Shown: piece by piece, positions 10,898-21,193 of the stretch
How the letters are laid out: each line of letters starts with the position of its first letter
Numbering within the stretch: the first letter of the stretch is position 1
Origin: Tipula vernalis
Taxonomy: Eukaryota > Arthropoda > Insecta > Diptera > Tipulidae
Length of the DNA: 64,000 nt
Direction: 5' to 3'
Assembly (NCBI GenBank): GCA_958295665.1
Contig: OY282558.1
Coordinates: 185,606,015 to 185,670,014 of the forward strand
Position numbers and translations under genes: made by a program
The notes under the pieces: generated by a model
Database searches by the model: none
What the model was told of the DNA's origin: nothing
What the model saw: the letters and a program-made list of their open reading frames with translations, nothing else

Positions 10898-10902
10898 GGT
10901 GT

Positions 10903-11585
10903 CCTATATTAAATTCTTTTATTAATTATTCCAATATTAACATCTTATCGTATTCAGACTTAAATCCATATAATTTCCACCTGCTAATGTAAACCACAAT
11001 AATTTCAACCAACGTCCAATAACATAACGGTCGATAGCTGACCATATCTAAATCATTCCAATGTGCCCTCCCTAATTCTACATCCTGAAAATAATTACAG
11101 TTAATATTATTATTAATAAAAACATGTTAGTGAAAAATAAATTGTAGAAACTCCATTTACATAGTACAGTTATGCATTTCAAGGCCACCAAATCATTCTT
11201 TCCATTGCAAGTGCAATGGATGATCGACTATTCACCTCTCTTTAGACTCACTACTTAATTGAATAACCATTTATTCAAAATTGTAAATTATCAATATCTG
11301 CTTTCAGCGGTTAATGAATGACTAGAATTTAGGAATACTACATGAATAAAATAAAATAAAATAAGTTAAACAAATTAATGTTGCATGCAAATTATTGTTA
11401 TTACAATGTGGAAACTTCCTAAATTAACAAACTTTAAGCTGAAAAATAATTATTATTTCTTATTCTGAAAATAAAAATTACTGTTTACAAGATCATAACA
11501 ATCATGTAACCAAACATGATCGCTCCCCAAGACAATACCGGTATAGTTCAGAATTTAAATCCCTTAACCATTCCTTTATTCTGAG
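10903..11585. other. AT-rich stretch, no gene seen
   Basis: Directly continues the sequence left of 6060 once the Ty3 element is removed. No coding frame or recognisable repeat was found, apart from a short AAAAT repeat near 11345-11365. Confidence 0.6.
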
Positions 11586-11741
11586 CATCAAATCTAATTA
11601 TTCTGAACTTAAGTTCTTACTTACCCATCATAGCCATTTCCATCCAATCAGCTGCCACAACAGCAACTAAAATCCACTTACCGACACACTCACAAGTCAT
11701 GAGACATCTGTATTTAAAAATATACAAATCTCACTACCTAC
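11586..11741 (+). repeat. 156-bp direct repeat, copy 1
   Basis: Reads from CATCAAATCTAATTATTCTG to CTCACTACCTAC. As far as I can compare by eye it is identical to 12053-12208. The two copies bracket a 311-bp segment holding the OTU-like fragment. Confidence 0.85.
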
Positions 11742-11826
11742 AACTTAAACCACAATCGTGCCATACTCACAGGGTTACTACTAGCATTATAACCCTATTT
11801 ACTCATCAGCCATAATCATTTCTTAA

Positions 11827-12033
11827 ACTTTAAATTCTATATCAGGCATTACCACATCAATAAGGCCCACCGTTTACCACCATCTCAACCCCACCTCAAT
11901 GGACATGTATCCAGTTGTAAGAGATGGCAATTGCCTCTTTGGTGCCTTAGCCCATCAACTCCAACAAAAAGAGTCTCTAGCGTCCCCTATCCCACATGAG
12001 CTTCGCTTTTGCCGTCCAGCATGGTCGGAATAA
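11827..12033 (+). pseudogene. OTU-like cysteine protease fragment
   Basis: An open stretch bounded by stops contains the motif VVRDGNCLFGALAHQL. This matches the catalytic N-terminal block of OTU-family deubiquitinating proteases (Asp-Gly-Asn-Cys, with Cys as nucleophile, codon 11932-11934). The frame stops 33 codons after the Cys, so the C-terminal His block is missing and the fragment cannot be an active enzyme. OTU domains occur in several eukaryotic transposons, including some Helitrons, and in viruses. Together with the flanking 156-bp repeats this suggests a decayed mobile element rather than a host gene. Confidence 0.6.
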
Positions 12034-12052
12034 TGACTGTTTGGTCAGATAT

Positions 12053-12208
12053 CATCAAATCTAATTATTCTGAACTTAAGTTCTTACTTACCCATCATAG
12101 CCATTTCCATCCAATCAGCTGCCACAACAGCAACTAAAATCCACTTACCGACACACTCACAAGTCATGAGACATCTGTATTTAAAAATATACAAATCTCA
12201 CTACCTAC
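12053..12208 (+). repeat. 156-bp direct repeat, copy 2
   Basis: Second copy of 11586-11741 in the same orientation, with no difference noticed. After it the sequence departs into a short hairpin region at 12247. Confidence 0.85.
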
Positions 12209-12246
12209 GAACACCTTTAACGAATCGTGTGTATACGGATATGTGA

Positions 12247-12317
12247 TAAATGTACACTTCCCGATTAAGCGCCTACATTCGCCAAATAAGCGAATACGCG
12301 CGCGTAAGTGTACATTT
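12247..12317. repeat. Short inverted repeat
   Basis: AAATGTACACTT at 12247-12258 is matched by its complement AAGTGTACATTT at 12306-12317, around a GC-richer loop with GCGCGCG. No function can be assigned. Confidence 0.5.
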
Positions 12318-12324
12318 CAGACCT

Positions 12325-13041
12325 CATGTGAATGCCGCTATATTAATAATTATATTTTATTATTTTTAGGTTTACACTTTTATTTTCAAAAAATGGCTGC
12401 CATTTTGAACAATTTTAACGATTATGTTACTTATTAAATATATACAATCAGGGCGGCGCGTCATAGTAAGCAACGGAATCCTAAAAAACATTTTTGGTTA
12501 ACTATTCCGACAGGATAAATTTGCTAATTCAAACTAATTGTGAGTGGAGATCGAGATACCCAATGGAACGCAAATTTGAATAAGACATGTAAAAGCAACT
12601 ACAACACGATCGATTTAATATGAGTAGCTGCGACTAGATACAACTACTTGTGAGTAATTTGCTCACGCCAACGGAACTAATGTCTGCATAACAAATATTC
12701 ATCATATTTTATACTATAATCAGGCAAGAAGAGTTAATATTTTAATGCAAATTGCAAAACACGTTAAACTCCTTCAGTTTTATATTGATCCTATTCCTAT
12801 AATACACTTTCTCTTAAGATACAGTCGAGACACAAAATTTTAAACAAAGGATTCCATTACGCTATCCACTCCAATTGTCATAGTCGTGTCACGTCATTTT
12901 TCATGACTATAGTCACGTCACGAAAGGGGGAACAATATTTTTGAAATATATTAAAATTGGTTTAATCTAATAAAAAATAATATTATTAGAAAGTCAAATT
13001 TAAAGCTAGGTCAATTTATTGAAGAACTATAAGAAAAACAA
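12325..13041. other. No gene seen
   Basis: AT-rich sequence with short frames only. A GC-rich patch at about 12450-12470 (GGGCGGCGCGTCATAG) weakly resembles the inverted sequence near 14177-14190 on the other side of the protease relic, too weak to call as an element end. Confidence 0.5.
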
Positions 13042-13350
13042 ATGAACTTGTACGTACAAATATTGTATTCTCGGATCACATGGTTGCAGGTAAAAGGAAA
13101 CAAAGGAATATTGAACTTAACAATCAACTCCCAGCTTCTAAAAGAAGACAAGGGAGAAAAGGAAATATGTACCCCAATAACTCCCGCATCGACACCTAAG
13201 CTGCACAGAGCGGATGAAGATAGTCCAAATAAACTAGACGCTGAAGAACGGTGGGAAAGAAAACCTCACCGAAATAAATCGAAACATTCCGGCAGAAAGG
13301 CGCTAAGTAATATGGTGAAAAGAAAAAAGAAAAAAATTAGAAGTTTTTGA
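13042..13350 (+). CDS. Basic hypothetical reading frame upstream of protease relic
   Basis: A 102-codon frame rich in Lys, Arg and Ser, ending in a basic tail (NMVKRKKKKIRSF). It is not recognised. A second frame over 13085-13200 is also coding-like (basic, with ASKRRQGRKGN), so the region is probably a frameshifted upstream part of the protein whose protease domain follows one base later at 13352. It may equally be chance. Confidence 0.25.
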   Translation: MNLYVQILYSRITWLQVKGNKGILNLTINSQLLKEDKGEKEICTPITPASTPKLHRADEDSPNKLDAEERWERKPHRNKSKHSGRKALSNMVKRKKKKIRSF

Positions 13351-13351
13351 G

Positions 13352-14140
13352 ATGAGTAATATGGACTATTATAATAAAATAACGGAATATAGAGAGGCAA
13401 CTCTTACAAATTTGTGCTACTGCTCTCTCAATGGCAAAAACTATTTATCGGCAAATGCATTATTTGTTTGTTGTATTGCACTTTTAATAGGTATCAATGT
13501 TGTGTTTATTGATACATACCATCAACAATTAATTTTCACTGAAAGCAGCAGAACTGAAACAATGCATTTCAGAGATGAGCTATTGCAAATTTGTAAAAAC
13601 AAAAATAAAATGTATATTCCTTTTTTTTGGAGAATGGTAACCACTGGATAGTGGTAATCATTGATGTAATTAGTCATTCGGTCTTAACATATGATCCATT
13701 AAATTCAGGGGTTATCAAGCACACATTGTGCAAAAAAAGCAATTGCATTTTACAATAAAATGCAAGAATTTTGGGGAGAAGAAAAGGTTTCATTTCAGTC
13801 ACGTTCTAATTGTATGTTACCATTGAAGCATGATAACTACAATTGTGGGCCTCTAATTTGTTATGCAGTAGATATGCTTTCGAATAACACGGTATTAAAC
13901 GAAATACACTCTAAGAATATTAAAGAATATAGCAAAGCTATGATCGATTATCGCAAAAATTTGAAAAAAATCATAATGGAAAGGTCTAACTGCGAACCAT
14001 TCAATTGTATAATTTGCTTTAATCAAGTGAATACAACATTAGACCATAATTATTGCGAGAAATGTAAAAGAATTACTCACATTTCGTGCTCTGTTTTGAG
14101 ATTATACATAATCCAAAAAAATAAATGTAAATACTGTTAA
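13352..14140 (+). pseudogene. Ulp1-like (C48) cysteine protease with PHD-like finger, frameshifted
   Basis: Three frames join into one family pattern. Frame 2 (13352-13651) has LNGKNYLSANALFVC, like the Ulp1 N-terminal substrate-binding block. Frame 1 (13633-13755) has NGNHWIVVIIDV and LTYDPLNS, the catalytic His and following strand. Frame 2 again (13760-14140) has DNYNCGPLICYAVDML, with the catalytic Cys of the DCG-type motif. The C-terminus has a C4HC3-like arrangement (CIICF, CEKC, HISC, CKYC) resembling a PHD finger. The shifts fall at a T8 run (13621-13628) and an A-rich run (about 13732-13738). Ulp1-family proteases remove SUMO or related modifiers, and standalone forms with zinc fingers are common in DNA transposons. 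Mobile-element origin is inference. Confidence 0.65.
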
Positions 14141-14349
14141 GCTTCAATAGTGAATAGTGAACTATATCATTCTATATCGTCTGCGCCGCTATGGTTTTTT
14201 GCAGCCGCGTTGTTGTAGATACATTGCCGACTATTCTAGATAAAAATATAAACTCAATTGAAAATATTTGCATTAATGATCGATTACCAACAAAAAATCT
14301 CTTTGAATTTATTTCATAAACTTAACTACTGAAACATAAACATTTAATT
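14141..14349. other. Spacer, nothing recognised
   Basis: Short AT-rich spacer with a GC-rich patch (TGCGCCGCTATGG near 14180) between the protease relic and the next transposase remnant. Confidence 0.5.
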
Positions 14350-14960
14350 GTATAGAGTGGGCCATTTTTAAGCGAACGATGAATAGGTGGCACCATTTTC
14401 GTATTTCATGACATTTTTTAGTCCGGTTTGATTTTTTGTGAATTGCCGACACGTACAATATGGCAAGGAGCGATTTACGCCATAAGAGCGAGTAAAAATG
14501 CTTAAATTGTTTTAGGTAAATAAACCTTTGGTTGCTGGCACTCAGAGTGCTGTGTGATTTTTTTTTTGGCACAAGGAGTAGGCGCAGTTGGTGCGAAATG
14601 CCTATACTTTTAAAACAATGTTGCCATGGCATACATCCAGTACAACAATGACCTTGTTGCTTAAAATATTTTGTGTGCGTGACTTATCGAAGTTCGGCTA
14701 TATCGCCCGATTTGACATCACTAGACCTTTTTTGTGGGGCTATCTTAAGAGCAAGGTATACGTTCATCAATTGTCCACAGCATCTCGTCAATCTGAAAAC
14801 TTTGAATTCACCTAGAAATTGACAATTAGTATTAGTATTTCGATCGAAACACTGCCATATTAACGTCATAGAAAGTGCACACAAATTTACCGAAGTTTGC
14901 GTCAATGCTAGAGATGGCCATAAATCGGACGTAATTTTTCATACCTAACCGAAACGAACA
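14350..14960 (+). pseudogene. IS630/Tc1-mariner-type transposase remnant
   Basis: Segment 14588-14815 translates to LSKFGYIARFDITRPFLWGYLKSKVYVHQ in outline. The last part (FLWGYLKSKVY) is the hallmark of the region following the catalytic third Asp in a large insect transposase family, where CDLTPLDFFLWGY is usual. The Asp-Leu-Thr-Pro part has decayed. Upstream, near 14355, AGTGGGCCATTTTTAAG resembles a terminal sequence of such elements, but no matching inverted repeat was found on the right. Confidence 0.55.
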
Positions 14961-15051
14961 GTAATGAAGCAAATAAAAGATATTAAACGCAAATTTAAAA
15001 CAAATCGTTCATTTAACTATGACCCTATATTTTCAGGCCTTACCGATAGCC

Positions 15052-15171
15052 ATCATGTGATTTTGGGCCAGTAAAATTGTTTTTAATTAAACATTTAATT
15101 TTATATTTCGGCCTTAGTAGTAAATTGAGATTTGAAGTTTTTAATACTAAGGGTGGCAAAGTCCAATATCG
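15052..15171 (-). repeat. Dispersed repeat, copy B (partner at 4211-4313)
   Basis: Reverse-complement counterpart of 4211-4313. Read on the plus strand it runs from TGATTTTGGGCCAGTAAAA to GGCAAAGTCCAATATCG. Divergence is moderate and the copy is non-coding. Confidence 0.7.
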
Positions 15172-15736
15172 ACTAACGATCTTTTAAGTGCTCCATTTGT
15201 CTGCGGGTGGAAACTTGTAGTTTATAAATCGCGGGTGGAAACTTCTAGTTTAACAAATAGATTTTGTCAATGATTTAATATAAAAAAATGGGGGTGTGGC
15301 CAACATACGACTTTCTGTTACGAACAGGGAATTTTGAGATTAATTATGCAAGTATTAAGCCAATTTCTTATAAATTTATTCTTTTGTATTTTGTATTTTT
15401 TATTTTCCTATTTTATTTCTTTTCATTTTCCTTTTTTTTTGGGAACATTTTGTGTATAGCAGTTTTTCTGTAAACCTAAAGGATGGTATTCACGTGCAAT
15501 TAAATTGCACAATATACTTTGCGACGTCAGAACAATGCACAATATACTCAAATTAATTTTTGAGATATTTGCAAAATAAATTTTATCGCCCGAGTGACAA
15601 TTTATGAAAAGCTTAAATATGAAGTTTCAGTTCGATTGGTTAAAACATCTGAGCTATAAAAAGGACACAGTCAGACAGACACCACTTCGAAACCCATTTT
15701 TTCGGACCCAGTGAACCTCAAGACAGACTCTTTCAA
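15172..15736. other. No gene seen
   Basis: AT- and T-rich sequence. Two near-identical 20-bp units containing GGTGGAAACTT occur at about 15206 and 15233. The 61-codon frame at 15288 is a low-complexity Phe-rich artefact. Confidence 0.6.
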
Positions 15737-15885
15737 GGCATTTGTTCAATCGTACGATAATTTTTTACGACATCGGCAAATATGCGAATATTTGAGTTTT
15801 TAATGATCTTGGTTATCTGTTCAATGAAAACAATAAAAATCCAGGGTCCAATATGTGATCCTTGAGGACCACCAGATGTCAGTTT
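15737..15885 (-). pseudogene. LINE reverse transcriptase fragment
   Basis: The minus strand reads GGPQGSHIGPWIFIVFIEQI, the conserved Pro-Gln-Gly block of LINE reverse transcriptases. About 20 residues later comes FADV where the FADD/YADD active site is expected, and the frame ends at a stop near 15737. It is a short isolated relic with a damaged active site. Confidence 0.7.
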
Positions 15886-16199
15886 GATAACGTGGGATTT
15901 CTTTTTACCAATCTATATAATACAGAAGATTTCAACATTTTCCTACGTTATAAAATTCTAATTTACATTCAAAAATATTGTGTATAGTATGAGTAGCCTA
16001 TATGATGCGTCGTTGGCTACAAAACTTGGGGTGGTGAGTTTCGACGAACCATCCGTTTCATCAAATATTTATATTAATACGGTAATTTTTTGAAAGGCTT
16101 TCAAACCCTGTTTTTCACACTACATATTTGTTTTAACAAAGGTTATAATATGTATATAATTCGACATTAATAATATTATTATACGTCGAAAATGAGCTA

Positions 16200-17130
16200 T
16201 TATGAAATTATTCGACGCGCTTTTTTGCGATCATATCGCAGGTGAGAAACCGGACGTTTAACCCTTTTGAATTTCAATTTCGCAAATGATTCGAGCTGTG
16301 CCTCTCCAATCTCGAACGTCGAGTATTTTTTGACCAAATCTTGCAACGGTATCGCAATCAACGAGAAGTCTTGCACAAATTTTCTGAAATAAGAGCACAT
16401 TCCAAGAAATCGTTGCAACTCTTTAACATTACGCGAAATCGGGTACTCCTCAATCGCTTTAATATTTATAAAATTGGGCCGAATTCCATCTCCCTCAACC
16501 GTATATCCCAAGTACTCAATCGTTTCATACAAAAAAACACATTTGCTCAATCGAGATTACAATAAATTATCAGATAACCATCTTAACACTTCAGCCAATA
16601 TTAATAGATGTTCGGCGATAATCGTTCCGGTGGCAATCAATATATGATCTATGATTCTATGTAAATCAAAAGTTTATTTTCAGTAATCAATTCTTGAAAA
16701 ATCTTATTAACAAACTTTATTCTTCAATCCAACAAAGTCTATTCTTCAATCCAAATGAAACCCACAAGTATTCAAATTGTCCAAATGGTGTTATAAATGA
16801 CGTAAATTTTACGAAATCTACTGCTACGCTCACATGGTGAAATCCTGACTTTAAATCCCAACTCGAAAAATATTTTCTCTCGTACAGACAATCCAACAAA
16901 TCTTCAATCACACAGGACGAGGGTAGTTGTTCTTGACAGTAACTTTATTGAGATGTCTGTAGTCTACACACATCCGATATTCATATTTATTACTCACTGG
17001 GTTGTATGATTTTCGTCTTTGTCATATCCTCAATCATGGCGGCTACCACTTCACGCTCAGCGTATGACAATCTCCTTGGTAACGATCTAATTACTTCATT
17101 TTTCATCAATTCAATTGTCATTTCAAAATC
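16200..17130 (-). pseudogene. Ty3/gypsy RT remnant
   Basis: From 17130 downward: LPRRLSYAEREVVAAMIEDM, a broken priming region, then SSWDLKSGFHHVSVA (the catalytic WDL..GF..I block) and ITPFGQFEYLWVSFGL at 16911-16717. The segment 16550-16200 has FLYETIEYLGYTVEGDGI and LQRFLGMCSYFRKFVQDF. The YxDD active-site segment between about 16560 and 16717 is not recoverable. The copy is dead. Confidence 0.75.
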
Positions 17131-17469
17131 AATTTTAGGTTTATCTGGTTTTACTGAATTACATAACAGTCACCAAAATTTGTAAAAATTCATTTCGTTT
17201 TTCGGACTACAAATTTTTATTAATATTTAACTTTTCTTTTTGGCAATCAATTTCAAAACATGAAATGTCAATATTCAAAATATCATTTTCGGACATATTT
17301 TCAAATTTAATTGCATTTCAAAAAATGTCTACCCAATAAAACATTTATATGCATAGTATTACTGGCAACGTGATTTAAGCTGATATAATTTTTCGAAAAC
17401 TACAAATTCGACAACAATTAATCAAAGTATTATTTACGCCTCAAAAATCATTTTTTATATTAATCGTAT

Positions 17470-18365
17470 CTAAACTAAATTTATCGGGCTTCCTGAATCA
17501 ATCAAAGCAATCATTTTAATTGGATTTTCATTAAAATGGTTAGCGCAATTAACACTCATTCCATCTGCAATCTTCTCATCAACCAAAAGTAAACCCTTGG
17601 AAAGTTCTCTCGGCATTGAACAATCATAATCGTTATGTTCTTTTGATCTACAACATATGCAATTACCAAACGGTCGTTTAGGTTTCTTACAAACCGGCGA
17701 AAAATGTCCCAACTCGCCACAATTATAACATCGTGTTTTTGAGGAACACGGTACCATTTTCCTATCTGGATCCAGACTTATCATTCTTCAAAAATTCTCG
17801 CTTAGGCGGCTCACGATGTTCAAATGCCATTCCTCTCTCCTCACTGGCCAATTTGGAAAATGCGTTGAATAAATCTTCGGGTGCCTTGAACATTTGCAAT
17901 CTGGCTTGGCTTTGTAAATTTGAATTTATAATGCCTTCAATTAAATAATCAACCATTTCTTCATTTTAAAGTTGTAACGGATTTTCCAATATTATTTTCT
18001 GAGTGTAATATGTATAAAAATCTTCACTGTCTTTCCAAAATCTGGATTCAAATTTCCGCCTCTGTTGAACCCGATTAATGCGAGTGTTGAACAACCTATA
18101 CAATTCAAACAATATTTTTCAACATATTTCTCAAGATCAATCTGACGAAAGCAACAAACATCTCGAAACTATCGCCATCACCCCTGAACGGAGTAAAGAG
18201 TTTCTTTAAATCGAGATTCTTCACTTTCTTTTTGGGCAAAGATTCCTTTCGATGAATATCAATCTCGTGCCTCTCCTCAATTACCGAAACGTTGGCACTA
18301 GGAGACACGCCACGTACACTGTCATTTGATGTGGCTCCAAAACCAACGGCCATTAATCGATCCAT
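17470..18365 (-). pseudogene. Ty3/gypsy gag, zinc knuckle and protease remnant
   Basis: Frame 18365-18105 contains LKKLFTPFRGDGDSFEMFVAF, resembling the start of a gypsy capsid. Frame 17956-17762 has YLIEGI..SNLQSQARLQ, the end of capsid. Frame 17784-17470 contains CYNCGELGHFSPVC, a CCHC zinc knuckle with exact spacing, and IALIDSGSPINLV with the protease DSG active site at its end. The pieces are in different frames. Confidence 0.7.
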
Positions 18366-18454
18366 ATCTTCTTCAAAGTTCGTGGTTTTCTTTTGTATCT
18401 GGTTTTTCTTTGTCCGATAAATAATCTAAATACTTTTGTTGTAACACCACTTTC

Positions 18455-18900
18455 GAACCATCCGGGCTGCCATGGGCTGGCATATCGCTTGAGGGAAAAA
18501 CAGATCTTGTTTGCATATCTGGTGGAGGCCGTAAAGGAGGACTGACCGTTCAACATCGAGGACATTCTCTTGGATCATGTAGTGCGCTACGCAGGATATA
18601 TAGGGGAACATTTCATATTCATGCATGACAATGCCCGGTCTCACACAGCTCGAACCACTCGGCAGCTCATGGATTAGGTTGGGCTCGAGACGATGAGGTG
18701 GCCAGTCCTCAGTCCAGACATGAATCCAATTGAACATTTATGGGACGAACTAAACGGAGGGTCCGAGCCAGAAATCCGGTACCATCTAACCACACTGACC
18801 TCAAGATTGTGTTGGAGGAGTGGGGTGCGATCCTCCCAGTTTTTGTCAAAACCTTAATAAGGTTAATGGGGAACCGCATGCAAATTTAAATATCCCAATA
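18455..18900 (+). pseudogene. Tc1-type transposase C-terminal remnant
   Basis: The plus strand translates to WAGISLEGKTDL, then after a 1-base shift near 18548 to FIFMHDNARSHTARTT, RWPVLSPDMNPIEHLWDEL. These are the second catalytic Asp block (DNA..HTA) and the SPD.NPIE.LWD block of Tc1 transposases, including the third acidic residue (E of NPIEH). An in-frame stop lies between them. The sequence to about 18900 has the usual short C-terminal tail. The N-terminal HTH half is missing, replaced by the gypsy relic on the other strand. Confidence 0.8.
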
Positions 18901-19460
18901 TTTTTTTTTCATAATCATCAATTTTGGTTGCGTTTTCATTCAAAATTCCTTTTCATTGGCCGAGTGCATACAGTGAAACATTTGCAGTACATGATCTAAA
19001 CATACCAGTAGTATTTTGGTTACGTTGCGGAGATTTGTTCCATTCAGTGGAGTGAAAGTCAGCAGATCGGAGGCAGGAGAAAACAGATCCGTTCGTTAGT
19101 AATACATTTTTTTACTTTTCTTTAGGTAATATTAGATATTTTCTTTTTAATTTTATTAGTTTCGTGTTTAATTTGTACGTCCCCATAGTGTTTCTTTTTA
19201 GTTTTTTATTTACGTAACGTAGTTTTCAAATTAAATTCTCTTAAATTTGTGATTCCCTTAAATTATCTTACATTTTCTTATTCTTTCCTAATTTTTTTTA
19301 ATGCTCATTTTTTGCATTTTTGTATATATTTCTTTCTTCTCTAGACTGAGCTCGGGCTAAGACCATGTTTTGTTGTTGTTGTTGTTCTGAACCATTCTAA
19401 ACCACCCAAGTATTATACGTTTACGGTTGCAAGGAGAATTTTCTTTTTATTACAAACCGT
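18901..19460. other. T-rich stretch, no gene seen
   Basis: Contains long T runs and a TTG trinucleotide run at 19371-19390. On the minus strand the latter would read as a CAA-repeat tail, possibly the 3' end of a retroposed element, but no coding sequence precedes it convincingly. Confidence 0.5.
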
Positions 19461-19470
19461 AACAACGTAA

Positions 19471-19815
19471 AGGCGCATCTGTCAAGATACAAGCGTCTAA
19501 ACAGAAGCATTCCGACAAAGTACTGTGAGTTGAAGAATCTACAATATCTTGAAAACCAATTATTATAATTTTAAAATTTGTCTTAGTTGTGATAATTATA
19601 AATGATATATGAATGATAATATTTGAAATTTGTATTAGTTTTCAAGATACTGCAGATTCTTCAAGTTACTTCGTTTAAACACTTATAACTTGGCAGGTGC
19701 ACATTCGCTTACGAAGTGATACAAGTAAAGTGAACTACGCTTTAACCAAGGAATCCAACGGTACTACCTGTATCGTCTAATTTCGGGACACCCGGTATAA
19801 TAGCATTATAAATCG
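19471..19815. mobile_element. Hairpin MITE with Tc1/mariner-like right end
   Basis: An imperfect inverted repeat: 19471-19555 (GCGCATCTGTCAAGATAC ... GAAGAATCTACAATATCTTG) pairs with 19625-19710 (CAAGATACTGCAGATTCTTC ... CTTGGCAGGTGCACATTCGC). About 80 bp beyond the right arm, TTTCGGGACACCCGGTATA resembles the terminal repeat of many mariner-type MITEs. No equivalent was found at the left, so the left boundary is uncertain. Confidence 0.5.
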
Positions 19816-20226
19816 AATTTTTGCGCTTAGTCTTTATGGCTACAGGTTTTGGCTCAATAGATCAAGTTTTTCCCCTTAGTCTTTTTTACTACAGGTTTCA
19901 GCTCAACTTTAAACATTGGTTGAGACGTGTTTGAGCTTAAATTTTATTTTATTAGCTTCCAGCTGATTTATTCAGGTTGCACAGTGGACTCGGTCCGTTT
20001 TATCACAACCGTGATTCCTTTTGCGCTTTTCAAACAGTATGCTTACAAATTTTTCCTTTTCCGTCGATGTTTTGTCTTTTTTTTTTTGTGTTTTAATTTA
20101 TTTGTTTGGCTTGAACGTTGCCATTCACATCACCAAGAATTTTTACATTATTTGACGTTTTGTTTATAATTCAGGGTTCGTTCCGAAATGTAAATCTTCT
20201 TTGTGTTGTTGCTCTTTTTTTTTATT

Positions 20227-21171
20227 TTATTTTTTAAACTTGATTTTAAATATATTTTCTTTTACTTCCGAGTTTTTATAAGTTTTAGTTATTGCTCTTT
20301 CTATAATTTCTCTCAAATATTCGTTTAATTCCTTATACTGGTCTATTTGATTGTCCGCTAGAATATCCTGCAGTTTTTTGTTTTTTATTGTTTTATATTT
20401 TTCTCTGATGCTGTCATATTTTTTACAGTCTTCTATGATGTGTCTGGCATCCTCTCTTGTATTGCATGTTTCGCATTGATCATCTTCTATTTTTTTAACT
20501 AGTTTTAAATATTTTTTATCATACGTATGATTCGTTCTTATTCTTGTTATCCTTTTTATCATTAATGCATCTAAATTTTTTTTATGGAACCATGGTTTAT
20601 TTGTGATTGTTTCATTTATATTCTTCCTATGTTGAATTCCTTTAGTGTGCGTTATTTGTATAAATTTAGTATTCCATTTCTTGTACATTTCATCTTTGAA
20701 TATTTTTATGCTGTCTTCTATTGGTGTACTTGTCTCTAAAATCCTTCTTGTGATTGTTCCTTGCTTCGCCGCTTTATCAGCTTCTTCGTTCCCCTCTATA
20801 GCTATGTGGCTTGGTATCCATATTATTTTGACCCTTATATTGTTTATCACTTTGTAAATTTGCGATTCTAAATGTTTCAGATTTTTGTTTTTCATGCAGT
20901 TTTTCAATGATACACAGGTGGATAACGAATCTGTAATTATTGTTATTTCTTTGATGCTGTTTTGAATGGCTATTTTTATTGCTTCTAGTATAGCTATTGA
21001 TTCTATTGATTTGATGCTGAGTGGTTCTTCTATGTTGTAACTAAAGGATTCGTTGTTGTACTCATTGTATATTCCAATTCCTCTCTTATTCTTTACGATT
21101 GACCCATCCGTATAGCTTATCGTTTTTCCACCATGTTCTCTTATGTATTCCAAAGTAATTTGTTTTAACAT
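20227..21171 (-). CDS. LINE ORF2, RNase H domain and C-terminal knuckle
   Basis: A 314-codon segment. It opens with ISYTDGS (first catalytic Asp), followed by SIESIAILEAIKIAI (Glu), IITDSLS (Asp) and WIPSHIAIEGNEEADKAAK (His and last Asp), all in RNase HI order. RNase H removes the RNA strand after first-strand synthesis. A knuckle-like CETCNTREDARHIIEDC follows near residue 235. The Met is not a true start: coding continues upstream into RT, and the frame is lost at a T7 run (21201-21207). Confidence 0.85.
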   Translation of the reverse strand: MLKQITLEYIREHGGKTISYTDGSIVKNKRGIGIYNEYNNESFSYNIEEPLSIKSIESIAILEAIKIAIQNSIKEITIITDSLSTCVSLKNCMKNKNLKHLESQIYKVINNIRVKIIWIPSHIAIEGNEEADKAAKQGTITRRILETSTPIEDSIKIFKDEMYKKWNTKFIQITHTKGIQHRKNINETITNKPWFHKKNLDALMIKRITRIRTNHTYDKKYLKLVKKIEDDQCETCNTREDARHIIEDCKKYDSIREKYKTIKNKKLQDILADNQIDQYKELNEYLREIIERAITKTYKNSEVKENIFKIKFKK

Positions 21172-21193
21172 AACTTTGTTATATTGGTTCTTT

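Larger units (their letters stand above)
6060..10902 (-). mobile_element. Complete young Ty3/gypsy retrotransposon
   Basis: A full-length element: 5-bp target duplication GGTGT (6060-6064 and 10898-10902), two 233-bp LTRs (TG...CA), a primer-binding site next to the 5' LTR, a polypurine tract next to the 3' LTR and one intact gag-pol frame. It is transcribed on the minus strand, so the 5' LTR is the right one. The LTRs differ at one position (6202 G, 10802 A), which indicates recent insertion. There is no env-like frame. The serine-tRNA primer site and the fused gag-pol suggest the Mag/SURL lineage, but that placement is inference. Confidence 0.95.
16200..18365 (-). mobile_element. Degenerate Ty3/gypsy retrotransposon, internal part
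   Basis: On the minus strand the order is gag (18365 to about 17760), nucleocapsid knuckle and protease (17784-17470), RT N-terminal half (about 17130-16717) and RT thumb/connection (16550-16200). Integrase and both LTRs are absent. Frameshifts and stops separate every block. The family differs from the intact element at 6-11 kb: it has separate gag, a DSGSP protease site and LGMCSYFRKFV instead of LGMITYYTRFI. Confidence 0.75.

Noticed and set aside
11827..12033. OTU fragment as an intact host deubiquitinase
   Set aside because: Only the Cys block is present, with stops on both sides within 70 codons and no plausible flanking exons.
12450..14195. GC-rich patches at 12450 and 14177 as terminal inverted repeats of the protease element
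   Set aside because: The match is short and gapped, and no target duplication is visible.
15288..15473. 61-codon frame with a hydrophobic C-terminus resembling a membrane peptide
   Set aside because: Produced by T-rich low-complexity sequence; no neighbours, no splice context.
18426..18737. 103-codon minus-strand frame
   Set aside because: It is the antisense of the Tc1 transposase remnant, whose DNA..HTA and SPD.NPIE motifs are on the plus strand.
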